A DNA stretch of 9,796 nt from Fidelibacterota bacterium (GTDB lineage: Bacteria > Marinisomatota > Marinisomatia > Marinisomatales > TCS56): contig DAOWAH010000039.1 of NCBI GenBank assembly GCA_030634675.1, positions 1 through 9,796 on the forward strand, read 5' to 3'. The number at the start of each line of letters is the position of its first letter. Within the stretch, counting starts at the first letter, position 1. The position numbers were made by a program, and so were the translations under genes. Of the stretch, positions 1 through 6,927 are shown in pieces. Under the pieces are notes generated by a model. That model was not told the DNA's origin. It worked only from the letters and a program-made list of their open reading frames with translations, and made no database searches.

Positions 1-15
1 AATCAGGATTGTATT

Positions 16-786
16 ATGATAACAAATTTATACATGGGCTCGATCCCTCAGAAAAAAGTGGCTGTAATCAGTCATGAACGTTCCGGAACCCACTTTTTAA
101 TGAATACAATTGCCAAAAACTATCCTTATCTTTCATCACCATGGTGGAATTTTGATAATGAACTTGGAATCAATTTTCATTCCCCAACGGCAATTTTAAA
201 CTATATCAAACAGGCGCACGATAAATCAATATTGAATATTCTGAAATCACACCACCCGATCGGTTTCTTCCATGAGATAATGGCCTATTTAGAAGAGCAA
301 TTCCATATTTTTTATGTATATCGAAATCCATTTCATACATTACGCAGTAATTGGAAATTAATTAAATACTATAATACCCAGGGCTGGGAAGAAGGCCCTG
401 ATACGGCCACAGTACATGAATTTGTTCGTTCCGAACCTTGCGGTGCAATGTTACGCTATCAGAAGCGACAAATGCAAAGCATGGTCCACCGCTGGCAAGA
501 CCATGTAACCGGTTGGTTGGATTATTGTGACTCACATCCTGATAGTAATGTCCATTTAGTCAAATATGAAGATTTAGATCAGGATTATAATGTTATAGTG
601 GAAAAAATTGGGCAATATTTACAGAAGATTCCACCGGCAAATCCCTGTCGCCCGGATCGCAGGGAAAATGTCATACGCCCCCAGGCAGGTCAGGAAATCA
701 GAGTGCCAGATACTTTTACTGATAAAGATAGAGAATTTGTAATCAGTATTGCCGGTGAATTAATGGTCAGCCTGGGTTATTGCTGA
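16..786 (+). CDS. Sulfotransferase-family protein (PAPS-dependent type)
   Basis: A 256-residue protein that looks like a small sulfotransferase, the family that moves a sulfuryl group from PAPS to a hydroxyl or amine of a sugar, lipid or small molecule. Near the N-terminus, SHERSGTHFLMN (residues 19-30) matches the 5'-phosphosulfate-binding loop. LKSHHP (76-81) resembles the TKTH-type strand that follows it. VYRNPFHTLRS (101-111) matches the 3'-phosphate-binding segment, with its Arg and Ser. HRWQDHVTGWLDY and LVKYEDL (181-187) are typical of the second half. Length is normal for the family, with no signal peptide or membrane segment, so it is probably cytoplasmic. The ATG at 16 is supported by AGGA at 5-8, seven bases upstream. 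It is the only + strand gene and converges on the lipid kinase gene, 12 nt away. The acceptor cannot be told from sequence. A glycan or lipid acceptor is possible but is inference. Family call is good; substrate unknown. Confidence 0.82.
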   Translation: MITNLYMGSIPQKKVAVISHERSGTHFLMNTIAKNYPYLSSPWWNFDNELGINFHSPTAILNYIKQAHDKSILNILKSHHPIGFFHEIMAYLEEQFHIFYVYRNPFHTLRSNWKLIKYYNTQGWEEGPDTATVHEFVRSEPCGAMLRYQKRQMQSMVHRWQDHVTGWLDYCDSHPDSNVHLVKYEDLDQDYNVIVEKIGQYLQKIPPANPCRPDRRENVIRPQAGQEIRVPDTFTDKDREFVISIAGELMVSLGYC

Positions 787-798
787 AAACAACGAAAC

Positions 799-1689
799 TT
801 AAATAAAAATTTTAATCGCCTTGGATTTCATGAAAACTTTAAAAGGTGTCGACCCAGTCAATTCACCATCCACATCCAGCAGATCATCCTGTTCTGGAAT
901 CAATTCAAAGGTTTTAGCCTGGTAATATTCGACCAATTCTGACTCGATATGACTGCCGTCAAACACTTTTGGGAACAGTTTCAGCATCTGCAACCGGGTC
1001 GCTTTTTTTACTACAATCAAGTCAATTTTGCCATCGTCAAGCCGTGCACGGGGTGCCATTTTCATTCCGACCCCGGTATAAGGCGTATTGCAGGCAATTA
1101 AAAAAGAAATCTGTCCGTCAATTTCAATATCATCAATAATCAGGCGTGTAGCCCGTGCCTTTAAACGAATCAATTCGATAACCGTGGAAATATTATAGCG
1201 CTGTTTCGGCCACCAGCGAAAATTTTCAGAAGTGTGGGCAATCGCCGTAATCAAACCCCAGCCAATAATATTAAACGAATACAAGATTTTATTTTCCATC
1301 GACATTTCAGCCACATCGATCAGCATTGTATTACCATTCAGAATCCGGTTGACAGCATTTACCGGATCGTGACAACCCAATCCGTATAAAAATGAATTGC
1401 CACTACCACCTGGGATCAACCCCAGCGGTATTTTTTTACCATCAGAACGATTCATTAAACCATTGATCGCTTCGTGGGCTGTTCCGTCGCCACCGACCGT
1501 AAGCAGACCGGAATAATCGTCAAAATTCATTTTCTGGGCAATTTCGTTGGCATGCCGTGACCAGGAAGTTTCGTGAATCATCAGTTCAGTGTCGGCCTGT
1601 TCGAAAATGGGTTTTATACGTGAGATGATTTCCATAACATTCTGAGATCCCCCCTTTGGATTGGCAATCATATAGAATTTCTTTCTCAT
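799..1689 (-). CDS. Diacylglycerol kinase/YegS-type lipid kinase
   Basis: A 296-residue soluble lipid kinase of the DagK_cat/YegS/LCB5 superfamily, which phosphorylates a membrane lipid headgroup hydroxyl (diacylglycerol, phosphatidylglycerol or a sphingoid base) with ATP. The N-terminal domain starts with ANPKGG (residues 9-14). It carries the diagnostic nucleotide-binding GGDGT (66-70) followed by HEAINGL, and PGGSGNSF (94-101). The C-terminal beta-sandwich shows MAPRARLDDGKIDL (about 211-224) and DVDGE (272-276), both usual in bacterial members. Length is typical. An upstream in-frame GTG at 1698 lies inside the Shine-Dalgarno sequence, so the ATG at 1689, five bases after AGGTGG, is the better start. 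It is last in a tightly packed operon, 19 nt after the RlpA-like gene. The lipid substrate is not determinable. Lipid salvage or headgroup modification is inference. Confidence 0.9.
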   Translation of the reverse strand: MRKKFYMIANPKGGSQNVMEIISRIKPIFEQADTELMIHETSWSRHANEIAQKMNFDDYSGLLTVGGDGTAHEAINGLMNRSDGKKIPLGLIPGGSGNSFLYGLGCHDPVNAVNRILNGNTMLIDVAEMSMENKILYSFNIIGWGLITAIAHTSENFRWWPKQRYNISTVIELIRLKARATRLIIDDIEIDGQISFLIACNTPYTGVGMKMAPRARLDDGKIDLIVVKKATRLQMLKLFPKVFDGSHIESELVEYYQAKTFELIPEQDDLLDVDGELTGSTPFKVFMKSKAIKIFI

Positions 1690-1694
1690 CTTCT

Positions 1695-1700
1695 CCACCT
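1695..1700 (-). promoter_or_regulatory. Ribosome binding site deciding the lipid kinase start
   Basis: AGGTGG on the minus strand lies five bases before the ATG at 1689. The alternative GTG at 1698 is embedded in this site and would have no Shine-Dalgarno of its own, so the kinase start is moved three codons downstream. Confidence 0.7.
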
Positions 1701-1708
1701 ATATTCGT

Positions 1709-2155
1709 TTAATCATGTTTCATGTACAGATTATCCCCCAGCTCAATTATTTCAATTCTTACTTTTGCAGTTCCTTCACCCACAAAGCCCAGTTTTAATG
1801 CCGCTCCATACGAACAATCCAGGATCCGGCCTTTAACATACGGTCCTCGATCATTGATACGTAAAATTAGTGATTTTTTATTCTCAAGATTGGTTACTCG
1901 TACAATCGTATTCAATGGCAGTGTTTTATGGGCAGCGGTTAGTCCGTACATATCAAAAACTTCGCCGTTAGCCGTCAGTTTACCGTGGAAGTCATCCGCA
2001 TAAAAGGAACTTATCCCAGTCAATACTTTCGCCGACCGGCTTGGGCTTCGTTCAGTTGACCTGCGACCCGCTTTTCCATGTCCGTAGCGCGGTGATGAGG
2101 CACAGGCGCAAATTAGTGCTACTACAATTGAGGTTAATAATAAACGTTTTATCAT
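1709..2155 (-). CDS. rlpA: RlpA-family double-psi beta-barrel lipoprotein
   Basis: A 148-residue lipoprotein of the RlpA family, septal-ring or rare-lipoprotein-A proteins that in some Gram-negative bacteria act as lytic transglycosylases on peptidoglycan strands lacking stem peptides. Residues 1-17 form a signal peptide (positive KR, then a hydrophobic run) ending in a plausible lipobox ICAC with Cys18. A basic, Ser/Arg-rich linker follows (about 19-42). The double-psi beta-barrel runs from about 46 to 138. It includes GISSFYADDFHGKLTANGE, the AAHKTLP segment and the hallmark RINDRGPY. The acidic, histidine and aspartate positions thought to be catalytic in characterised members are present (Glu65, His76, Asp102). 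There is no SPOR domain, so septal targeting by denuded glycan binding is not expected from this protein alone. The ATG overlaps the pyrD stop (ATGA, 4 nt), indicating translational coupling. Whether it is an active enzyme is not shown. Confidence 0.9.
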   Translation of the reverse strand: MIKRLLLTSIVVALICACASSPRYGHGKAGRRSTERSPSRSAKVLTGISSFYADDFHGKLTANGEVFDMYGLTAAHKTLPLNTIVRVTNLENKKSLILRINDRGPYVKGRILDCSYGAALKLGFVGEGTAKVRIEIIELGDNLYMKHD

Positions 2156-3072
2156 TGAAATACCCGCACTTGCCTAATCAGTGATTCGAATGAATCAATC
2201 TTATGCTGTTTACAATATTCTACCAAATCAAATACAATTTTCCTGTCAATATCGGGATCACGGAAATTGGCTGTTCCGATCTGAATTGCTGTGGCTCCTG
2301 CCAGGGTAAATTCAACGACATCCGAGACTGCAGTTATACCACCAATCCCGAGCACCGGAATTTCCAGACTGCTCGCTAATTTATGCACGCAAGCTAAGGC
2401 AATTGGTTTAATAGCCGGACCTGATAAACCACCATAAGTAGTAAAAATATTACTTTCACGGGACAAATGATTAATACTCATACCAACCAATGTATTAATA
2501 GCAGAAACAGCGTCAGCACCAGCTTCCTGAGCCGCTTTACCGATAACAGTGATATCGGTGACATTGGGGCTCAATTTCAAAATTAACAATCGATCAGTTA
2601 GTAAGCGGAGTTGTGCAGTTAAACGGGCAGTGGTTTCACTGCTTACACCAAATGCCATCCCACCCTCTTTTACGTTAGGACAGGATATATTGATTTCATA
2701 GCCGGCAATATTGGATGAAACAGCATCGATTTTTTTCAAAACCTGGTAGTATTCTTCCACCGTAGAGCCGGCAATGTTAACAATAACGGCTGTTCCAAAG
2801 GACTGGTAAACTGGGAGCATTTCTTTGATAAATTGATCCACACCAATATTGGCCAAGCCAATCGAGTTGATCATACCACCGGTCGTTTCTACAATTCGTG
2901 GCGGTGGATTCCCTTCTCGGGGATGTAATGTAATCGACTTAGTAACGATGGCTCCAAGCGCTGAAACATCAGTTAAATCAGAAACCTCAGTACCGTAACC
3001 AAACGTTCCGGATGCCGTAAAGATCGGATTTTTAAAATCAACAGATCCGATCTTTACTCTTAGATCAGTCAA
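2152..3072 (-). CDS. pyrD: Dihydroorotate dehydrogenase B, catalytic subunit (PyrD, class 1B)
   Basis: A 306-residue FMN enzyme that oxidises dihydroorotate to orotate, the fourth step of UMP synthesis, as the catalytic partner of PyrK. The N-terminus MTDLRVKIGSVDFKNPIF followed by ASGTFGYG (residues 20-27) is the usual family opening. TKSIT (44-48), NSIGLAN (69-75), NISCPN with the class 1 active-site Cys131 (128-133), KLSPN (166-170), GGLSGPAIKP (214-223) and GIGGI (242-246) are all present and in order. Length fits class 1B. An ATG-started frame reaches back to 3324, but its first 84 residues lie inside pyrK and resemble nothing in PyrD. The TTG at 3072 sits seven bases after GGGGGAG and restores the family length. 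It overlaps the end of pyrK by 8 nt, and its stop overlaps the next start by 4 nt. Cytoplasmic. Very secure apart from the exact start. Confidence 0.95.
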   Translation of the reverse strand: MTDLRVKIGSVDFKNPIFTASGTFGYGTEVSDLTDVSALGAIVTKSITLHPREGNPPPRIVETTGGMINSIGLANIGVDQFIKEMLPVYQSFGTAVIVNIAGSTVEEYYQVLKKIDAVSSNIAGYEINISCPNVKEGGMAFGVSSETTARLTAQLRLLTDRLLILKLSPNVTDITVIGKAAQEAGADAVSAINTLVGMSINHLSRESNIFTTYGGLSGPAIKPIALACVHKLASSLEIPVLGIGGITAVSDVVEFTLAGATAIQIGTANFRDPDIDRKIVFDLVEYCKQHKIDSFESLIRQVRVFQ

Positions 3073-3856
3073 AATACAACTCCCCCATATTGAAAACAGG
3101 TCCATCCTTACAAACCAATGCATATTGTAAATTATTGGAATGATCAACAGGTTTAAAATCTCTACGTTTAACAACACATCCCTGACAGATACCAAGTCCG
3201 CAGGCCATATAACTTTCGGTAGATAACTGGCCACCAATATTGTGTTTAAATGCAGTATCTTGTACTGCTGCAAGCATAGCTTCAGGTCCACAAGCGTAAA
3301 TGTGTATATTATTGGTTTTATCAATTATACTTTCCACGACAGGTATTACAGTTCCACGGTGCCCCAAACTACCGTCATCCGTAGTCAGATAAATATTTTT
3401 ATGCTCATCGGCTTTTATAAAATGTTCTTCACCGGTTTGAGCTCCTATAATCAAATAATGAGGAATATTTTGCTTAGTTAATATCTGATGCAGCCATAGT
3501 AGCGGTGGTAAGCCCACTCCTCCGGCAACTAAAACCGGGATAGATCCGGCTCCATTTACTGAAAATGAATTCCCAAGTGGGCCGATTACTGATATTGTTT
3601 CACCTGATTGTTTGGTTGCTAAGCTATGCGTTGATATACCAATTGTTTTATAGATTATTGTTAGCGTATCATTTTGTATACCGGCAATACTCATGGGACA
3701 TCTTAAGGGCTGTTCCCAGTTCGGATTAACTAAAATTTCGATAAACTGTCCCGGTTGGGATTTTGCGCCGGCGATTTCAGGGACTTCAATTTCCAAACGC
3801 CAAAGATTCCGTGCGATACACCGATTTGAAATTATCAGACCAGTCTCAGTTATCAT
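3065..3856 (-). CDS. pyrK: Dihydroorotate dehydrogenase B, electron-transfer subunit (PyrK)
   Basis: A 263-residue FAD and [2Fe-2S] protein that passes electrons from the PyrD FMN to NAD+. The N-terminal flavin beta-barrel contains PGQFIEI (35-41) and RCPMSI (52-57), the FAD-binding Arg-x-x-x-Ser motif. The NAD-binding half starts at LVAGGVGLPPLL (109-120) and has the late YACGPEAML (187-195). The iron-sulfur ligands are Cys219, Cys224, Cys227 and Cys249 (C-x4-C-x2-C-x21-C), within YMACGLGICQGC and ALVCKDGPVF, as the family requires. Length is normal. The ATG at 3856 overlaps the end of the TPR lipoprotein gene by 11 nt and has only a weak AGG five bases upstream. The gene is followed by pyrD with an 8-nt overlap, the arrangement expected for the two subunits of the heterotetramer. 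No other pyrimidine gene is in the window. Confidence 0.95.
   Translation of the reverse strand: MITETGLIISNRCIARNLWRLEIEVPEIAGAKSQPGQFIEILVNPNWEQPLRCPMSIAGIQNDTLTIIYKTIGISTHSLATKQSGETISVIGPLGNSFSVNGAGSIPVLVAGGVGLPPLLWLHQILTKQNIPHYLIIGAQTGEEHFIKADEHKNIYLTTDDGSLGHRGTVIPVVESIIDKTNNIHIYACGPEAMLAAVQDTAFKHNIGGQLSTESYMACGLGICQGCVVKRRDFKPVDHSNNLQYALVCKDGPVFNMGELYFD
3080..3086 (-). promoter_or_regulatory. Strong Shine-Dalgarno for the TTG start of pyrD
   Basis: GGGGGAG on the minus strand, inside the last codons of pyrK, is followed by a seven-base spacer and the TTG at 3072-3070. No comparable site precedes the in-frame ATGs at 3105, 3123 or 3324. A strong site with a weak start codon in an overlap suggests that pyrD translation is coupled to pyrK. 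Confidence 0.75.
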
Positions 3857-5630
3857 TACTACCTGTCGTATCGATTACGGTCGACTCAGAAATAGCTGAT
3901 TTCGGAGGAGCGAATATTGATTTCAATTGCTGAAAGCGTCTCTGGGCTGCAAGATTTTGATCACTGAGTGGATGATGTTGGTCCAACCAGGTGTAATATA
4001 CCAAAGCGCTGTCGGCATTATTATCAGTGTAATCATAATGATAAGCCAGGAAATAGGCAGCTTTGGCTGATATTTCACTAGTAGAATCTGATATAATTAT
4101 TTGTTTGTACTGTTTTAACGCAAGTGTTCTATTCAGATGCCAGTTGGTTTCACTGCTGGTTAATAGTTGTGCCAGTATATTTGATTCCAGAGTATCACCG
4201 CGCAGGTTAAGTATATAATCAGCGTAATCGGATTCAGGGTAGTTTACTAGAATAGAGTCTTCCAATTCAACTGCCCGGATAGAATCGTCCAGAGTATACT
4301 TCAGATAACTAAGGGTAAATAAAGCTTTAGGGTGGTACTCATTATCACGATAATAATTAATAATTTCTTCAAAATATATCTCAGCCGAATCAGGCTGGTC
4401 AAAATGAAAAGCTTCCAATTCTCCCAGTACATATAAACTGTGGGCGATATCAGCGGTTAACTTAATCGTATCAATGATGACTGAGCTTAGTTGCCGTGAT
4501 GAATCAATCCCGCTGGTGTCAATCACCGATTCGACCGGGTTATACAAACCCTCCAAATTTTGTTTTAAAAGTTCATATTCGTTTAGGTAAGTTGATATTT
4601 CCTTTACATAGGCCTGGGCTTTCTGCCGCACTGGAGAATTACGATGTTCGCTAACTGATTTTTCAAATATAATTTTAGCCGAATCCAATTGATGGAAAGT
4701 TAATAACTGTATCTCGCCTAAAATAAACAATGCTTCCGCTGACTGGCTGGTTTTAGAATAATTCTGCACTATTTTACTCATTTGTGCCATTGTTTCGGGC
4801 AGGGCATTATTATCCTGATACATTTTCCCTAGTTCCAACTCCAGAGCACCGTGAATATCTTTATACTGATCATCAGCCAACAATGACTTAACCAGCGATT
4901 CCACATTTCGACGTTTTCCCTGTTCCCGCCGAATTTGAACTATATTGAGATTTGCTTCATTAATACGAGATTTTGAAATTGTACTCTTCAATACCAGTTT
5001 ATTAGCCCTGAAGGCCAGATCATAATCACTATTACGATAAGCCAGGCTGGCAATTTGATAATATATCTGACTCCGTTCCATGGGATCTCTAGTAAGGGCA
5101 GCGGCTTGTTCAAGAGTTTCAAAGGCTTCTTTATTTAGTCCTTCTTCTAAGAATATATCAGCCCGAGCTAACATAATTCGCGCCTTAAATTTCGGATCTT
5201 CAACATCCTGCTGTAAGGCTTCCAACTCGTTTATTGCCGGTTGAACTTTTCCGAGTTTCCATTTGCATAAGGCTTGCCAAAATTTTGCTTCCAAAATATA
5301 ACTGCCACCAGGCTCCTCTTCCAGGTTTAAGAAAGTAATCTCTGCCTTACGTATCTCACCGCGATGAAAATGTGAAATTCCCATCAGTAGGATCGCTTCA
5401 TATCGGAATTTTGAATCAGGATATTTATCCAGCACTTTTTGAGATCTTTCAATTACTTTGCCATAAGCATCAAGTGCATTTTTAGGAACTGATTCACCGA
5501 CTTTTTCCAGTCGTTTTTCTTCCGCATCCTTAAAATATTGCTGAGCATTATAAAATGTGTTGAAGTATGCACATCCTGTCCAGGTAACAAGCAATAAGCA
5601 TATAATCAGGTTATTGCCATATCGTTTCAT
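3846..5630 (-). CDS. TPR-repeat outer-membrane-type lipoprotein
   Basis: A 594-residue predicted lipoprotein. The N-terminus has a positive MKRYGNN, a hydrophobic stretch LIICLLLVTW and a lipobox TGC with Cys20. The mature protein begins CAYFNTFYNAQQYFKDAEEK. That opening recurs in my memory among TPR lipoproteins of FCB-type bacteria, but I could not check this. The rest is almost all helical, with repeated TPR-like units: YPDSKFRYEAILLMGISHF (about 70-90), further units up to about 240, a unit with ALFILGEI (about 300-330), another with ALFTLSYLKY, and a last one near 520-575. The tail is Ser/Thr-rich. Such proteins usually serve as scaffolds for protein-protein contacts at the outer membrane (BamD-like or gliding/secretion accessory roles); the partner is unknown. 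An ATG at 5714 would add 28 residues before the signal peptide, so the ATG at 5630 is preferred although its Shine-Dalgarno is weak. It overlaps pyrK by 11 nt. Confidence 0.85.
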   Translation of the reverse strand: MKRYGNNLIICLLLVTWTGCAYFNTFYNAQQYFKDAEEKRLEKVGESVPKNALDAYGKVIERSQKVLDKYPDSKFRYEAILLMGISHFHRGEIRKAEITFLNLEEEPGGSYILEAKFWQALCKWKLGKVQPAINELEALQQDVEDPKFKARIMLARADIFLEEGLNKEAFETLEQAAALTRDPMERSQIYYQIASLAYRNSDYDLAFRANKLVLKSTISKSRINEANLNIVQIRREQGKRRNVESLVKSLLADDQYKDIHGALELELGKMYQDNNALPETMAQMSKIVQNYSKTSQSAEALFILGEIQLLTFHQLDSAKIIFEKSVSEHRNSPVRQKAQAYVKEISTYLNEYELLKQNLEGLYNPVESVIDTSGIDSSRQLSSVIIDTIKLTADIAHSLYVLGELEAFHFDQPDSAEIYFEEIINYYRDNEYHPKALFTLSYLKYTLDDSIRAVELEDSILVNYPESDYADYILNLRGDTLESNILAQLLTSSETNWHLNRTLALKQYKQIIISDSTSEISAKAAYFLAYHYDYTDNNADSALVYYTWLDQHHPLSDQNLAAQRRFQQLKSIFAPPKSAISESTVIDTTGSNDN

Positions 5631-5709
5631 TTTCAACTTTATTATTTCTTTCAGATTGTTAGATAGCTTAATGTTTGAGGATATATTACCAGCTTCACAT
5701 CCGGGCCTG

Positions 5710-5735
5710 CCCATCGTAGCTTCAACGTAGATGGG
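5710..5735. repeat. Inverted repeat in the plsX/TPR spacer
   Basis: CCCATC at 5710-5715 and GATGGG at 5730-5735 form a 6-bp perfect stem with a 14-nt loop that could pair further only with bulges. No T run follows on either strand, so it is not a typical intrinsic terminator. It may be chance or part of a leader structure. Confidence 0.35.
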
Positions 5736-5763
5736 GTTTTCGGCATAGGCGTGTAAATCAGAG

Positions 5764-5773
5764 AATCGCGATT
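5764..5773. repeat. Perfect palindrome AATCGCGATT
   Basis: A 10-bp self-complementary sequence in the spacer downstream of plsX. It has the shape of a small operator half or a chance palindrome; no regulator gene is nearby. Confidence 0.3.
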
Positions 5774-5796
5774 ATTGCCATAGGCCCTAATGTAGG

Positions 5797-6864
5797 TCAG
5801 TCGGATTCCCTCACCATCTGATAAAATTCACGTGCCGTTTCCACTTCATAATCTTTAATACTGCTTGAAATATGTCCGCTCAGATCGTCACGCACACACT
5901 TACTGGCTACTTTAATCGCATTGGCTATGGCTTTAGGATTGGAACGGCCATGAGCAATTATCACCATTTTCTCAAAACCCAATAAGGGTGCACCACCATA
6001 CTCGGAATAGTCGGTTACTTCTTTAAGGGCTTGTAATCCTTTTCGGAGCATTATTAAACCTATCTTCCAGGACAATTTGGTCTTAAAGGCAATTTTTCCC
6101 AAATGACTCATCGTATTGGCGGCACCTTCTAGCGTTTTTATAACCGTATTACCCACAAATCCTTCGGTGACAATCACGTCAACCATACCCCGCATTATAT
6201 CTTTACCTTCTATGTTTCCATGGAACTTGATATTTCGCGTTTTCTTTAGAATTTGATATGCCAGTTTCATTTTTTCGCCCCCTTTGGTCTCTTCTTCACC
6301 TATATTCAAGAGAGCTACTGTTGGTTCTTCAACTTCGCGTATACTAGACACATAGGCTGCACCCATCAAAGCAAATTGAACTAATTCTTCGGCGGAACTA
6401 TGAATATTGGCTCCCACATCAAGCATTAGAGCCAGATAATCTTTGCGCTTTAATTCGTTCAAGGTTGGATAAACCGTAGCGATTGCTGTTCTGCGTACAC
6501 CATAGATCCTTGGAATATGCTTGGCTGCTGCCAATACAACCGACCCGGTACTGCCGGCCGAGATCAGTGCTTCAGCCTTCCCCGCTGCTAATATCTGCGC
6601 GGCCTGGACTATTGAAGAATCGGTTTTTTCTTCGATCGCAGACTGTGGTGATTCACCCATTTCAATTTGTTGAGTCGTAGGATGTATGATAATCGAACCA
6701 TCCGGATAAGACAGACGATCTAATTCCTGTTTGATGCTTTCCTCTTCACCGACCAGAATAATTTTTACAGGATGATCCTTAGCAGCTTGAACAGCGCCAC
6801 GTACAATTGCCTTGGGCGCATTATCGCCGCCCATGGCATCAACTACTACAGTAATAGGATTCAT
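5797..6864 (-). CDS. plsX: Phosphate acyltransferase PlsX
   Basis: A 355-residue PlsX, the peripheral membrane enzyme that converts acyl-ACP and phosphate to acyl-phosphate. Acyl-phosphate is the substrate PlsY uses to acylate glycerol-3-phosphate at the start of phospholipid synthesis. The protein opens with VVVDAMGGDNAPKAIVRG (residues 6-23). It has the conserved SAGSTGSVV segment near 100, ALLNIGEEETKG near 185, GNIEGKDI followed by VTEGFVGNTVIKTLEG (about 215-248), and YGGAPLLG with HGRSNPKA near the C-terminus. Length is normal and no key motif is missing. The ATG at 6864 has AGAGG five bases upstream. The common neighbours rpmF upstream and fabH/fabD/fabG downstream are absent; instead a DUF1232-like gene precedes it by 63 nt and a TPR lipoprotein follows after 166 nt. 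Confidence 0.97.
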   Translation of the reverse strand: MNPITVVVDAMGGDNAPKAIVRGAVQAAKDHPVKIILVGEEESIKQELDRLSYPDGSIIIHPTTQQIEMGESPQSAIEEKTDSSIVQAAQILAAGKAEALISAGSTGSVVLAAAKHIPRIYGVRRTAIATVYPTLNELKRKDYLALMLDVGANIHSSAEELVQFALMGAAYVSSIREVEEPTVALLNIGEEETKGGEKMKLAYQILKKTRNIKFHGNIEGKDIMRGMVDVIVTEGFVGNTVIKTLEGAANTMSHLGKIAFKTKLSWKIGLIMLRKGLQALKEVTDYSEYGGAPLLGFEKMVIIAHGRSNPKAIANAIKVASKCVRDDLSGHISSSIKDYEVETAREFYQMVRESD

Positions 6865-6879
6865 ATAAACCTCTTGATG

Positions 6880-6893
6880 TTATGATTCCATAA
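6880..6893 (-). other. Small AT-rich hairpin upstream of plsX
   Basis: On the minus strand, TTATG-GAAT-CATAA forms a 5-bp stem with a 4-nt loop ending 15 nt before the plsX ATG. It is too weak and AT-rich to be an intrinsic terminator. It could modestly affect plsX translation or be chance. Confidence 0.25.
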
Positions 6894-6927
6894 ACAAAGC
6901 ATCGATCGGATTATCCCTACTAAGTAG

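Larger units (their letters stand above)
5631..5796. other. 166-nt spacer between plsX and the TPR lipoprotein gene
   Basis: The longest gap in the window. Read on the minus strand, it contains no good Shine-Dalgarno or recognisable promoter and no terminator (no GC stem followed by a T run). It holds an inverted repeat at 5710-5735, a perfect 10-bp palindrome AATCGCGATT at 5764-5773, and the 7-mer CATAGGC twice (5744-5750 and 5779-5785, plus strand). Two minus-strand frames stay open over much of it: one is continuous with the TPR gene, the other ends at 5651. I recognise neither product. It could be a 5' leader for the downstream cluster or decayed sequence. Confidence 0.5.

Noticed and set aside
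1722..2003. 93-codon plus-strand open frame opposite the RlpA-like gene
   Set aside because: It lies wholly antisense to a gene with clear family motifs, and its translation resembles no protein I know.
3105..3324. N-terminal extension of PyrD from ATG at 3324, 3123 or 3105
   Set aside because: These lie inside pyrK in another frame, have no matching PyrD sequence and lack a Shine-Dalgarno as good as that before the TTG at 3072.
3242..3481. 79-codon plus-strand open frame opposite pyrK
   Set aside because: Antisense shadow of a gene with all its cofactor ligands; composition is not protein-like.
5631..5714. 28-residue extension of the TPR lipoprotein from ATG at 5714
   Set aside because: It would place charged residues ahead of a clear lipoprotein signal peptide beginning at 5630 and has no supporting ribosome binding site.
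5651..5746. 31-residue minus-strand open frame in the plsX/TPR spacer
   Set aside because: It has an ATG but no Shine-Dalgarno and no recognisable product; open length alone is compatible with chance.
6917..6927. CTACTAAGTAG palindrome after the DUF1232-like stop codon as a terminator
   Set aside because: At most a 4-bp stem with a 3-nt loop and no T run; too weak for an intrinsic terminator.
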